Shown here piece by piece: positions 1-9,586 of a DNA stretch of 26,430 nucleotides. This DNA is from Chara braunii (taxonomy: Eukaryota > Streptophyta > Charophyceae > Charales > Characeae): assembly GCA_003427395.1 (NCBI GenBank), contig BFEA01000444.1, positions 380,470-406,899 on the forward strand, given 5' to 3'. Positions within the stretch are counted from its first letter, which is position 1. Every line of letters starts with the position of its first letter. The notes under the pieces are model-generated. The model searched no databases, was not told the DNA's origin, and saw only the letters and a program-made list of their open reading frames with translations. Made by a program: the position numbers and the translations under genes.

Positions 1-31
1 CACCTTCGAGGGTGGATTCATTTGCTCCCAA

Positions 32-90
32 CCAAACTGTCTAGGTCCAGCCTCCTGATGAGTCGGTGCGAGTCTGACGAAACAGTCTGG
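32..90 (+). ncRNA. Type III hammerhead ribozyme motif
   Basis: All invariant core positions are present. The first core strand CTGATGA is at 55-61. Stem II is 62-66 paired with 74-78 (GTC/GAC plus a G-T wobble and a G-C pair, 7-nt loop). The second core strand GAA is 79-81, with A15.1 at 82. Stem III is 36-40 ACTGT with 82-86 ACAGT, extended after one A-C mismatch by CCA (32-34) with TGG (88-90). The cleavage triplet is GTC, so self-cleavage is predicted after C41. Stem I is a small closed hairpin (AGG 43-45 with CCT 51-53) whose first position, 42 with 54, is a T-C mismatch, the only weak point. Stems I and II are closed and stem III is open, so this is type III by topology. Hammerheads of this kind occur in plant retrozymes and Penelope-like elements; which element this belongs to is not visible. 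Confidence 0.8.
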
Positions 91-100
91 CATATTTACA

Positions 101-160
101 CCCGTTCGTCCAAGACGAACGGGCGCTCAGTGCACCAAGAGAAAAAAAAAAAAAAAAAAA
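101..160 (+). other. Perfect hairpin followed by poly(A); likely retroelement 3' end
   Basis: A 10-bp perfect hairpin (CCCGTTCGTC, loop CAA, GACGAACGGG; 101-123) lies 10 bases after the hammerhead. It is followed by an 18-base spacer and an A19 run (142-160). The A-rich stretch continues to about 275. Hairpin plus poly(A) right after a ribozyme suggests the 3' end of a poly(A)-tailed retrotranscript whose 5' part lies left of the window. This is inference; no target-site duplication could be tested. Confidence 0.5.
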
Positions 161-389
161 GGAAAAATAACCTAAACAGAATCTAAAAAGGAAAAATCTA
201 ATAAGAAATTTAAACGAAATGGAAAGAAAGGAAAAAAAGAAAAAAATATAAAAGAACTTACTAAAAAAAAGAAAACGGTTGCCCTTAAAAAACGAGCGCC
301 TATCAGATGTACTGGGGTAAGAAGCCCCAGTCACTTCCTACAGTGCCACCTGACGCTTCATTTTATTTAGTTTTCTTTTTTTTTTGTTC
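161..389. other. A-rich then T-rich low-complexity spacer
   Basis: Positions 161-275 are A-rich with scattered G and 361-386 is T-rich. A short GC-normal stretch lies at 290-355. I see no coding, RNA or repeat feature here. Confidence 0.5.
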
Positions 390-459
390 CGTTGGCATAT
401 GCCAACGATTATGTCATCGCGTGGCTGAAAGCCACGATTACAACCCCGAATGTTGGGGT
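390..459. repeat. Three consecutive short inverted repeats
   Basis: There is an 18-bp perfect palindrome at 390-407 (CGTTGGCAT/ATGCCAACG). A 7-bp stem with a GAA loop follows at 420-436 (CGTGGCT/AGCCACG). A 5-bp stem lies at 443-447 with 455-459 (ACCCC/GGGGT). They sit directly upstream of the larger foldback at 462-615, so the whole 225-bp region is a string of potential hairpins. Confidence 0.6.
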
Positions 460-461
460 GT

Positions 462-615
462 GGTCCCACTAGCAAAGAGGATCGGATCGAATGCCCGAAT
501 CTGAACGAGTTTGCGGAGATGTGCAAGAAGTCGAGATTGAACTGTTTTTCAGCATCTCTGCTTAAAACACATCCAAATTCAGGAGCTCGATCCTATCACT
601 TTCGCTAGTGGGACC
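462..615. repeat. Long imperfect foldback (154 bp)
   Basis: The outer arms are perfect for 12 bp (GGTCCCACTAGC 462-473 with GCTAGTGGGACC 604-615). They continue with AAAG/CTTT after a bulged C603, and AGGATCG/CGATCCT (478-484 with 588-594) after a 4-nt bulge. Weaker pairing continues inwards (the GAATCTG and GGAGATG regions against the opposite arm). The shape suits a foldback transposable element or a small-RNA precursor. No target-site duplication is seen at the arm ends, so neither is proven. Confidence 0.55.
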
Positions 616-652
616 TCAGCCCTGAGAGACCCTCTTTCTTTTTTTATCCAAA

Positions 653-659
<7 letters not shown>

Positions 660-690
<31 letters not shown>

Positions 691-745
691 GGATCATTTC
701 TCAATTTATGCGTGTCATCCTTGCGCAGGGGCCATGCTAATCTCC
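660..745 (-). pseudogene. 5'-truncated U6 snRNA sequence with T27 run
   Basis: Read on the minus strand, 743-709 matches the invariant U6 centre exactly over 35 bases (from AGATTAG through ATGACACGCA). It includes the AGC triad and the internal stem-loop strand. The 3' part (708-687) reads AAATTGAGAAATGATCCAAG, close to plant U6 with single-base changes. A T27 run follows (686-660), like an overlong Pol III terminator. The 5' half of U6, including the ACAGAGA box, is missing and replaced by unrelated sequence, so it cannot act as a spliceosomal RNA. The T run could alternatively be the poly(A) tail of a plus-strand element ending at 686. Confidence 0.85.
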
Positions 746-751
746 TCCGCA

Positions 752-778
752 GCCGCGCGATCTTGATGATCGCGCGGC
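752..778. repeat. Perfect 11-bp GC-rich hairpin at the U6 junction
   Basis: GCCGCGCGATC (752-762) and GATCGCGCGGC (768-778) pair perfectly around a 5-nt loop. The hairpin begins 9 bases from the last recognisable U6 position, just where the normal 5' half of U6 has been replaced. It may be a structured body segment of the composite element. Confidence 0.6.
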
Positions 779-834
779 CGAAATTGGCCACGCTTAACTG
801 CCTTGGGCTGCTCCAAAAGGAGCTAACCCGGTAG

Positions 835-930
835 GATACTTACAGTCGAGTTTGATCCCGGTACCTGCCGAGTAAGAGTCCTATGCGGTAACCTACTGGG
901 CTAGCTCCTATCACGACAGTGATAGGAGCA
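835..930 (-). mobile_element. tRNA-derived SINE-like head with Pol III A and B boxes
   Basis: On the minus strand 903-892 reads TAGCCCAGTAGG, a full match to the A-box pattern TRGCNNAGYNGG. Positions 859-847 read GGGATCAAACTCG, a decayed B box about 45 bases downstream, as in a tRNA. Between them GGACTCTTACTC resembles a tRNA anticodon arm. An 11-bp hairpin (903-913 with 918-928) sits at its 5' edge. The sequence resembles the element at 16679-16768, on the same strand. Downstream on the minus strand it runs into AGTTAAGCGTG (792-802), shared with the plant 5S rRNA box A region, then into the U6 fragment. I read the whole as a chimeric SINE-like unit; the 5S part is only 11 bases. Confidence 0.55.
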
Positions 931-979
931 GCTCTCCCATATGAAGAGCTCGCCCAGTCAGGTTTCCCCTATACCGTGA

Positions 980-1066
980 CCTTGCAGGCTTTGCCTGCCC
1001 ATAGCCTTGCAGGCCCAGCCTGCCTGCGGCCCTGCAGGCCTCGCCTGCTTGTGGCCCTGCATGCTC
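980..1066. repeat. 25-bp minisatellite
   Basis: Units start at 980, 1005, 1030 and 1055 with the core CCYTGCAGGC...GCCTG. There are about 3.5 copies with several differences per unit. Confidence 0.75.
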
Positions 1067-1528
1067 AGTTGGTCGCGTGACCTTGGCATCGGCCTGTCAA
1101 CTCCCTGGCTCGGTATCAACCCCCGCACCGTAGGATTAAAACCCTTCTTCCCCCTGCGTCGCGGTCCTACACCCGGCGCACCCCTCTTTTTAGCTTACTT
1201 AGGCCCTGAATCGCGCGGCTTAGCAGCCGCGTGACATTATTTTAGGTAGACTAGGTCTAGCTTTAGTCTTTTTATGACTGCGCATCACTGCGGCCTCGAG
1301 AACCGCGAACGATAGGTGGTACTACCGACTCACGCCGTTTCGAACGAACGTCGATGACGTCACACGTCAACGACATCAGGCTTTAGGTTTGTCAGTTATA
1401 GGGTTGGTCTGAACAACTTCGGCAACGTCAATCTCGTCATGTTCCTTAAATCCAAGGAAAGAGTTGGACAACGTCTGACCTTGAAAAACTCGGGCAAAAA
1501 CCCTCACAGGGGTTTCTGTCCCGACACA
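1067..1528. other. No feature recognised
   Basis: Mixed-composition DNA without a credible gene or clear repeat. Short inverted repeats around 1207-1230 are not distinctive. Confidence 0.5.
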
Positions 1529-2055
1529 GGTACTTAGCCATGGCCACGACATTGAAAGTTGCAGCGGGGAAAACACTCAAGTGGCGGGGAAAGAGGTCCG
1601 CAACAGTTAAGAGTCACAGAAAACACTCATGTAACAGGTGGGTCGGTACCATACCAAGTAGAGGTAGATGTGTCGGATACTCAAGGCCGAGCAGAATAAG
1701 ACGAAAATTAGCATTTTTAGACGCCCAATATCGGTAGGTAGACAGGTACCAGCCCAAGTCTCAGCGCGTGTCGGAGGGTATTACTACCGATCAACCCTTC
1801 GACCTTCTCAGTCGGAGGGTATTACTACCAATCCTAACCATCACAGCGCGTGTCGTAACAACGCACGAGCATACGTTCGAAAGTTTTGTACTGATTTGTC
1901 CCTGCCTCAATGACCGAGGGAATCGTTTCAAGTGTCACGCTAAAAAGCGCACACCCTCTTCATTTCAGACCGGCTCCGTCATGGTAGCCAATGTCATCGC
2001 TGTGTCGATTGCAAAAGCATGGCTAAATACCCTTGTAAGGGTATTTGGTCCGACA
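1529..2055 (-). repeat. Dispersed repeat, copy 1
   Basis: This 527-bp block is closely similar throughout to 16962-17486, in the same orientation, with scattered substitutions. Read on the minus strand it starts TGTCGG (2055-2050) and then has the hairpin AATACCCTT/AAGGGTATT (2026-2044). Internally TCGGAGGGTATTACTACC occurs twice (about 1770 and 1813). No open frame is conserved between copies. It may be a solo LTR or another non-coding element; no target-site duplication was recognised. The minus orientation is assigned only from the TG-type end. Confidence 0.75.
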
Positions 2056-2970
2056 ATATTCCCAGACCCTATTAAGCGATGTCCCCGTCACTAGGAACGT
2101 TTATCACGATCGTTCATACAATTCTCCTTTTGATCGTTTCCCATGATCAAATCAACTGATAAAATATGACATGATCGATAATAACACAGGACAGATGATA
2201 CAATACAAAACAATACATGTACCCCTCTTTCTTTTTTGAAAGAGAAGGTAAATCCCTTTCCCAAAATAAAGAGCATTTTATAAGTGGATAGCCAAATCTG
2301 AGTCCCTTGATTGAGATGCGGTCAGGTTCACATTGCGTCCCTTGATACATTCTACCATCGCCCGGATTCTAACCCGAGTCTCCCACATATTGAAAACCCC
2401 CTAAACTCAAACTCAATGAACGGATGGTGGGGATACTGGATCTGTACTACAACGGTGAAAGTTACCAAGAGAGACAACGATCGTTTGTCCCACATCTTTA
2501 CTATACTTTCTTCCCAGATCCTCGTTGGTTGTCCGGAGTGTCATAGAATCTGCCCCTTTGGAAGCGGGTCTTATCCTAAACCATATTACCATCTCGCCCG
2601 AAGTCTAATGCGTGGGGATCAGCGGTCGTTGGTCGAAACCCACCACAGTCCGGTTGATCAAGCCAGATCTGCAGCCCACCGTGTTGTTATATTAACTATG
2701 GTTCCCGTATTGGTTACGCAATAATGGGTAAATCCTCCTATCATGGGTTTTACCCAACTTCTAGACCTGACTCTCGACCCCTCTGGTAACCACCTAAGTT
2801 GACCCCTCAATAGGGTGGCCACCCTTCAGGTTTCAACTCTAGACCAAAACCAGAAGGTCCGCTGCCTGGTTATACTTGGTCAGCAACCAACGATGGGAAT
2901 TACGTCCCAACAATGCCAATTTTCCACCATAGGCTTGGTATTTTAGTCCCTTAGACTGACCTCCTCGAGT
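2056..2970. other. No gene; small inverted repeats only
   Basis: There is a TGGGTAAA/TTTACCCA hairpin at 2724-2754 and a GGGTGGCCACCC palindrome near 2813. A T-arm-like GGTTAGAATCC on the minus strand near 2370 lacks a matching A box. Nothing else could be supported. Confidence 0.5.
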
Positions 2971-3180
2971 GGATGAACGATGTTCATTTCAATATATACC
3001 AAAATTTTTCATAGACAAATTTTTTTTCCATCGCCAGGTTGCCACTCATTTGATGAACGATGTGCGTTTCAATATATATGCCAAAAACAATTCAAAACAC
3101 CACACAAAAAAAAAAATCATCATCGTCAGGTTGCCATGTAGTGGATGAACGAGGGGCATCGTCAGGTTGCCACTCAGGGG
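2971..3180. repeat. Degenerate ~80-91-bp tandem repeat
   Basis: GATGAACGA...TTTCAATATATA starts at 2971 and 3051, and a shortened unit begins at 3142. Each unit is preceded or followed by CATCG(C/T)CAGGTTGCCA. There are about 2.5 copies; the last is truncated. Confidence 0.65.
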
Positions 3181-4862
3181 TCGTGTCTTCCCGTTTCGAT
3201 CACAACTCGATCAGACACACGTCTCGACGATCTCTCAAAATGCGTGAAACGAGTCGAAAACCCGAAATAAATATAAACTTTTTGACTTTCACAATACCAT
3301 TGATCCAAAAAGATATCTTTCATAACATTAACAATCCTGAGCGATCATATTCCAAGGCCTTCTACTTTTATCTCAGTCTAACACCATTAGGATAGTGAAT
3401 GGTGTCTTTTGCAAAATAAACGCAACTCAAATATATTTTCAAAAATAGGACACATCTCATGTATCTTTTCAAGCAGGACATATTTTTGGTGTCTGTCCAA
3501 TATGCATAATATCATGATTCAAAATAAGACTCAACTTTTAAGGTCATCGTCAAACTCCCTTTTTGCGGTTAGGTCTTAGATAAAAAAATGATTCAATCAT
3601 GAACCATACCAATATATGTGTAATACTCGTATCCGAGTATTACTTATATCGCACTCGAGAAGGATTACACCTTCTCTAAGATAGTCATCAAATATCAAAA
3701 CCATATCACACCAATCAAATCAAATCAAATGGTGAGGAAACAAATCAAAACAACTTTTACTGTACGTAGGGTTTTTCCCTTGTTTTCAAGAAACTTTGAC
3801 AATACAAATGTAAACGACATTCTGCTGCCATAGGGAAGGAATATATAATGAATGAGTAAGTAACATTACAAAGAAATGTTCAAACTGAAAGGAAAGTAAA
3901 TGACAATTTCAAAACATTAAATCAAATCAATTCAATCAGACATCAACCGATAACTTTCATTGATAATGAGAACAATGTTTACAATGAAAACACCACCAGA
4001 GGATATACAATGGAGATACAAAAACAACAACATCGATGACATAATATTTATTGTTCCTATTTGTTTAACAAAGGTATATTGTGTCCAGGGGTGGTGTAAT
4101 CCTTTCAAAAAGATAACATCTCAGATCCTTAGTCCCACTCTAAGACTGAGCCTCACCACATCTCCCTCCGATTTCAATGTTGAGACCTTACCAGTTTTCT
4201 GTCAACAGAGTAGAACGACCTCATCTCACATGCTTCACGTTGGTAAGGCATTAACCATGGAGATAAGGTGGCCCTGCCCGATATAAGGTTAGGTTACCAC
4301 TCCTTAACTTATGACGGACGACAACCACCTTCCCTATAGACAGCGTCCTAACAAGGCCCCAAACATCTTTCCCCCCTTCGATAATAGTGTAGTCACCTCT
4401 CCTCATCAGAAAAGGTGACAACACCTCACTATGGACCAGGAACATTGTTCTGACGTGAGTTTCACTACCACCTACGGGATTTTACTATACCCTTTTTAAG
4501 TCGCTCGGAAAAGTATCAATCAACGTTGCAATCTTTCAAAGGACAGATTCTGCGTGCTGACCTCTCGAGAGAGAAATTATTCTCTTCACAGATCGGTCAC
4601 TCCATTCACCTCCAGCCCCATGCTGAACGTGAATTGCATACAGTTTTTCTACCCTCATTGAAGAAAAAAATTCATAAACATAGCTAGACAGACACAAACA
4701 GTCACCAAGCAATCCATAAATATATATATATTCATAACCAGTTTTAACTTCATCCAACAAAGAACAAGACATACAACGATACATCACTTGAAAAATATTA
4801 TTCATTCCCACATACATTCGTTCATACCAAGTCATACACCTTCCGTATTTTGAGAATAAATA
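3181..4862. other. AT-rich non-coding DNA
   Basis: No gene is seen. A perfect 10-bp hairpin with a TATC loop lies at 3620-3643 (GTAATACTCG/CGAGTATTAC). Short tandem CAAAT occurs at 3715-3730. Open frames here are short and lack any recognisable motif. Confidence 0.5.
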
Positions 4863-4975
4863 GTTGTATCCAGGGTTACTTGACCGAACGTTCGGGGGCC
4901 CCCGGGCTGGCCCCCGAACGTTCGGGCGTTCGGGGGCCGAACACCTCCAGGTTCGGCCCCCGCCAAAAATATTTT

Positions 4976-5375
4976 CGGGGCCTAAAAATAAGTTTGTTTT
5001 TTTGCGTTTTTTTTTGCGAGTTCTCTATGATATAACCTACACGCCTATTAATTTTGAAGCCATTCTGCTAAGCCAAAAAGACATTAAAAATTGTCAAAGA
5101 TGGGGGTGTCAAAATGTGCTCACCCACTCACTATTTTGTTTTTTTTTACTTTTAACTTTTTGTTTTTACTTTATTTTGGGGCCTAAAAAAATTTATTATT
5201 TTTTGAAAAACAAATTAATGAGTTATTGATTATGTAAACTACATCTTTGTAAATTTTCAGGGCATTTTTCAATGCCAAAAAATAGTTAAAAATCGGCAAA
5301 GATGGCGGTGTTGAAAAGGGATTGGTACACTCACTCATTTTAATTTTCTTTTTATTTATTTTTATTTTTATCATA
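4976..5375. repeat. Diverged internal tandem duplication in the hAT element
   Basis: Two units of about 200 bp (4976-5172 and 5173-5375) both start GGGGCCTAAAAA. Both later carry AAAGATGG(G/C)GGTGT followed by CACTCACT. They are clearly diverged, so the duplication is older than the present insertion. Confidence 0.6.
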
Positions 5376-5497
5376 GTGTTTATTTTATTTATTTAATTTT
5401 TAATTCAAATTTGGTAAAGAATTTGGATGTAGCGCCCAGACAAATGTTGTTTAGTTTAGTTTCCTCCATAACATATTTTCTTTTTGGAATTTTTTAA

Positions 5498-5501
<4 letters not shown>

Positions 5502-5531
<30 letters not shown>
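5502..5531. repeat. T30 homopolymer
   Basis: An uninterrupted T run between the AT-rich interior and the GC-rich right subterminal zone of the hAT element. Confidence 0.9.
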
Positions 5532-5532
<1 letters not shown>

Positions 5533-5641
5533 TCCGCGTTCGGCTCGAACGACCGAATACCTTCCGAAGGGGTCCCGTACGTTCGGGCGTTCGGGTTCGG
5601 GCGTTCGGCCCGTCCCGAACGCCGGCAACCCTGGTTGTATC

Positions 5642-6719
5642 AATATTTTATAAATGATTAATTTATATCGAAGGGTTAAATGTATATATTTTTTCTAATG
5701 GACAACCCTATCAACCAAACTCTATATCATACTGACATAATGCTATAAACCTAGTTCTACTAACTTGTCGGTCTCTGACTATTAGATAAATAAACTTAGT
5801 ATTGTCCACCTTTACTTTATTTATATCCTCTCACCCTATGATTATAATCGGTGTTCTAAGGTCTCATTATCATACATACACCAATCTTTTCGATATTTAT
5901 ACTAAAGATCGAACTTCTTTATACGCTAATAGATATGATATACATTAATTTCCTGCCACATAAACGTACCTGTCAATTGTATGATTTTGCTACAGTATAA
6001 TGTTGGTAGCTAGACACTTATATATTCTCGTATATTCAGTAGGTTTTCAGAGAGGGTAGTCATTTTAAGCAGATTGTCCTAAACTTATATGTTGCACGAT
6101 ACAACCTGCAGAGTTAGGTTATTACCGAGAAAACGAGTCTATCATAAATGCCTAAATCAGATAAGTTTAAAATTGGATGGTCAATTTTTATTCTGTAAGC
6201 AATAATTAATAGAGCTAGTTTAATTTGCAGTCTTATAGTCAAAATATCTGATGCATGACCTTGCAAACACACATGACTTTCAACTAGGTAGCCTAACAAC
6301 TAAACCATTTTTCAGTGTCCAAGAGGTTTATTCGACATTCACACGCGTTGTTCAATTTCAGGAGGGAACTAAACAATACGCATCACCTTTCTTTCCCTAC
6401 CTTAGCAAAAATTTTCTTCGCTATTCAATAAAGGTATTGTATTGACGAGACATAGAGGAGGTTCGATCCTTTTTATATTTTCGAAGGTGACTAAAAAAAA
6501 AACAAGCCTCATTAGAACCAGCGCTCAAGTCTTGTTAGGATAAAGAACACTTGAACCCACTATGGCTGTCTTTTTTTTAGACAATTCTTCTATATAACGG
6601 GTAAGAGATAACCCCACATAAATTGCTACGACAGAAAAGTGTAAGCATGATGCACAAGTAATGATCTGTCATTACGACTTATGAATGAAGGGTGAATCAG
6701 AACGCAGGATGGTAGACAT
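5642..6719. other. AT-rich DNA, nothing recognised
   Basis: There is no gene, RNA or repeat that I can support. Isolated B-box-like strings (GGTTCGATCC near 6462, minus-strand GGTTCAAGTG near 6553) have no partner A box. Confidence 0.5.
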
Positions 6720-7280
6720 GCACAAATAGTGGGTTACTTTACACGGGAATCTTCCATTACTTGATCAATTCCAGACAAAAACGGTTAGTCAAACGAGTAG
6801 TAGAGTAGCCCCACGGGAGCACTCAACCACCCTTCAAAATTCATGCAGTCCTCATACAATCAATCATTTCAAAGAATCTTATGCAAACGACCGGATAACT
6901 CGCATGGGAGTATCCCTTTATTAGTTAAAACAAACAGTTGAGAAGGCCTTGTTGAGGCATTTCGAACACTTGTTCCAACATTCATCAACAATTCAGACCA
7001 CCTCTTATCAAAGATCATTACAAAATTCAAGTTAGCAATAGGTGACCTTCACAGAACTGCCCTACTACTCCTTTATCAGAGTCCGTCGGTCCTTAAGAGT
7101 GTAATAGGATGGCCCCACGGGAGCTACCCTACTACTCTCTCAGAGTCAGACGAGCTAGGATTGAGTTAGTAGACATAGACAAACATCAGGACCCCCTTTT
7201 GCTGCAGTATCACATCAGGCATGTTCGTGTAGAACCAAACAAGCAATAGGACAACCCCACGGAAGTCTTCCTATTCCTTC
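6720..7280. repeat. Decayed ~65-71-bp tandem series with recurrent hairpins
   Basis: Hairpins with a related 9-nt loop recur at 6803-6824 (loop CCCACGGGA), 7101-7135 (CCCACGGGA) and 7245-7275 (CCCACGGAA). Looser versions lie at 6893-6915, 7035-7068 and perhaps 6725-6765. Stem sequences differ between copies, yet each can still pair: GAGT/ACTC in the first, a 13-position arm with two mismatches and one wobble in the second, AATAGGA/TCCTATT in the third. Units at 7036-7100 and 7101-7165 also align outside the hairpin (CCTACTACTC, CAGAGTC). No coding potential is seen. Confidence 0.5.
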
Positions 7281-9219
7281 CTTGGGTAGTAAATAATTCA
7301 TCTTTAGAGTATCGTCGAATGAGCACAAAAAAATGACTAAAGGCAAGGTAAGGAGCAGTATAGTATTTTTTACAAAAACAAAAAATACTAAGCCACTTTA
7401 CCAAGGGAGGTTAAATGCTTGGGTTAGTCGCCCTGATTACCGTACAATCACATAACATCTCCTTCTCTACCTTTTCTCATTGTAAAGTGAATAGTCTTAT
7501 CCAAGGACCTTCCTTATCGACTTCATCTTTCTGAGTCGGTTTCTTACTTGTGTTCCTTGGGCGGCATAACGGTCGAACCTTTATGTGCACGTAAAGTAAC
7601 GCTTGCAAGTCTATAACTTAGTCAAATCTAATAAGTAAGAGGTATAATAATGCAATACATTGCATTACTTAACACAGTACGTCTATATGATTAAAGAAAT
7701 TATGATGCGAGCAACGCTAGGAGGGAACAATATAGGTGTGAGATAGTAACGGGGAATGACTATGCTTATTTAGCATGAGAACAAATCGAGCATAAGTATA
7801 AACAAAGTTAGATTTAGTTGATTATTTTCTCCTTGCTCTTTATGAGTTAACGGCCTTTCGCAGGGTAGCTAGCCATAAAAATTTGTTTACTTGCTCGGTA
7901 CAACACTCTGCTTTAACGATAGTTAAAGCATCCTGGTCTGTTCTTGACTGGCATCAAACCAAGGTCGGAGAAAACACGAAGTGCCCATGAAAAATAGACG
8001 CTTCGACCTAGCGCTCCAAATTGAATGAATTCTAATAATCTAGCGTATTAAGAACCAATATGATGTTATAACTATCACAATGGATTCGAAACATATTGAG
8101 GATAGACCAGGATAGTGAGCAGGAGATATAGAGTCATCTTGTTTGTAAAACCATCATCGACATTCCAGATTAAATCATAGATAAACGATCTGTCAAAGTA
8201 AAAATTCAAACAGGTGATAATACTCAGATCAAGGCAAGAGCTGACATCAGGGACGACAAGTAAAATTTGCCCATAGGTGGTTCGAAAACATACGAATGTA
8301 ATATTACAAAGTTTGCCCTTCGTTGGGACTGACAACGCTACGTGTAGTCTAGCGGGAGTATGAAATAATAACTTACCGATAATGCGAAAGCTTAATCGAG
8401 GATTTAAGCAGAGATGAATGAAGATGTAGATACAAAATCTAAAGATGACTTAATAAGCATAAAGAATTACAAGTCTCCTCGTAGTCGTGACGTCTCTAAT
8501 ACCTTGTCTCGATGATTATCATGCCTGACCCTTCTAATAGTTTCCTTTTTTCATCCTCGAATCCTCAATTTCACTTCCTGCTACTAACTCGCTTGCCATC
8601 AGCAAATCACACTAGGTCACAAGGAATGAGCGAGTCAGACAACAATACTATATAATGTATATATGAAGGGATAACAAGTATCAAGGCCGGTCTCATACCA
8701 ACATTGATTACTCCCACAATTTATGCTATGACTACCTTAGATGACTATCACTACCTTACATTATTGTTAATGACCTTAACTATATTGGGGTCTATGACAG
8801 TGGTATCTCTAAGGTATTTGACAACCTCCTACTATGGATTTCATAAGGGTTAGGGATTCATACTTAAACTGACCTTCGTTACTATATGAGGTTGTCGAAG
8901 GACTAAGAATTTCGTATTCTTGTCTAAAACAATCTCATGAGTAAGAATTTCTTATTTTACACGACAAGTAGTCCAAAGGCAATATTAAAATATAAACCTG
9001 ATAGTTGAACTTATTCGTAACGATCCCTTAAAGGATCAAGACTTAAAAAGATTAGGAGCTTAACATGTGAACTAACATTGACATTTTTATCAATGATGTG
9101 TTGGATTCTTACCTTGTAAGGCGGTAAGTTTTATATTGATTAAACAACTTCATTGCACAAGGAATAAAAGTTTGTCATAACCCTATAAGTTGACTAACTT
9201 CATAGTATACTAACAGACA
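7281..9219. other. AT-rich DNA, nothing recognised
   Basis: I found no gene, RNA gene or clear repeat. Open frames are short and without motifs. Confidence 0.5.
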
Positions 9220-9312
9220 CACGTCTATCTCTACGTGACCCCATTTGAGCGCTCAATGTACTCGCCACGTCTATCTCTACGTGACCCCATTTGAGCGCTC
9301 AATGTACTCGCC
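9220..9312. repeat. 46-bp tandem duplication, near perfect
   Basis: Two identical units (from 9220 and 9266) begin CACGTCTATCTCTACGTGAC. Identity across the unit indicates a recent event. Confidence 0.9.
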
Positions 9313-9461
9313 AACCTTTCAACAACTTAAGTCGAAAAACGTTGTTACTTGGATGAATGTCATGAGTTCATAAACAAAAGGAAAGGTCTACCATACGGAG
9401 ACAACCCCCCCTTAATTCGTTAACCTAAGGTTTATCTACGTGGTAAAGTATTACAATTACG

Positions 9462-9586
9462 AGTTGTAATTTTAACATAGATATTTAGCTTATACCCTAG
9501 TCTAGTTGTAATTTTGATATAGATATTTATCTTATACCCTAGTCTAGTTGTAATTTTGATATAGATATCTATCTTATACCCTAGTC
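9462..9586. repeat. 42-bp tandem repeat, three copies
   Basis: Units start at 9462, 9504 and 9546, each AGTTGTAATTTT...CTTATACCCTAGTC, with a few substitutions. Because 42 is a multiple of three, a minus-strand frame gives a 14-residue peptide repeat, which I regard as a by-product. Confidence 0.85.

Larger units (their letters stand above)
4871..5633. mobile_element. Non-autonomous hAT-type element (763 bp)
   Basis: The ends are CAGGGTTAC and GGCAACCCTG, an inverted terminal pair of CAGGGTT. They are flanked by a perfect 8-bp duplication GTTGTATC (4863-4870 and 5634-5641). Eight-base target duplications and CAGGG termini are hallmarks of the hAT superfamily (for example Ac/Ds). Both subterminal zones are rich in GAACGTTCGGGCG-type motifs and fold back. 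The interior is AT-rich with no transposase frame, so mobilisation would need a transposase from elsewhere. The intact duplication argues for a fairly recent insertion. Confidence 0.85.

Noticed and set aside
792-802. Independent 5S rRNA gene
   Set aside because: Only an 11-base match (AGTTAAGCGTG) to the box A region; no box C or flanking 5S sequence.
2360-2385. tRNA gene on the minus strand
   Set aside because: Only a T-arm-like string (GGTTAGAATCC); no A box or acceptor stem at the right distance.
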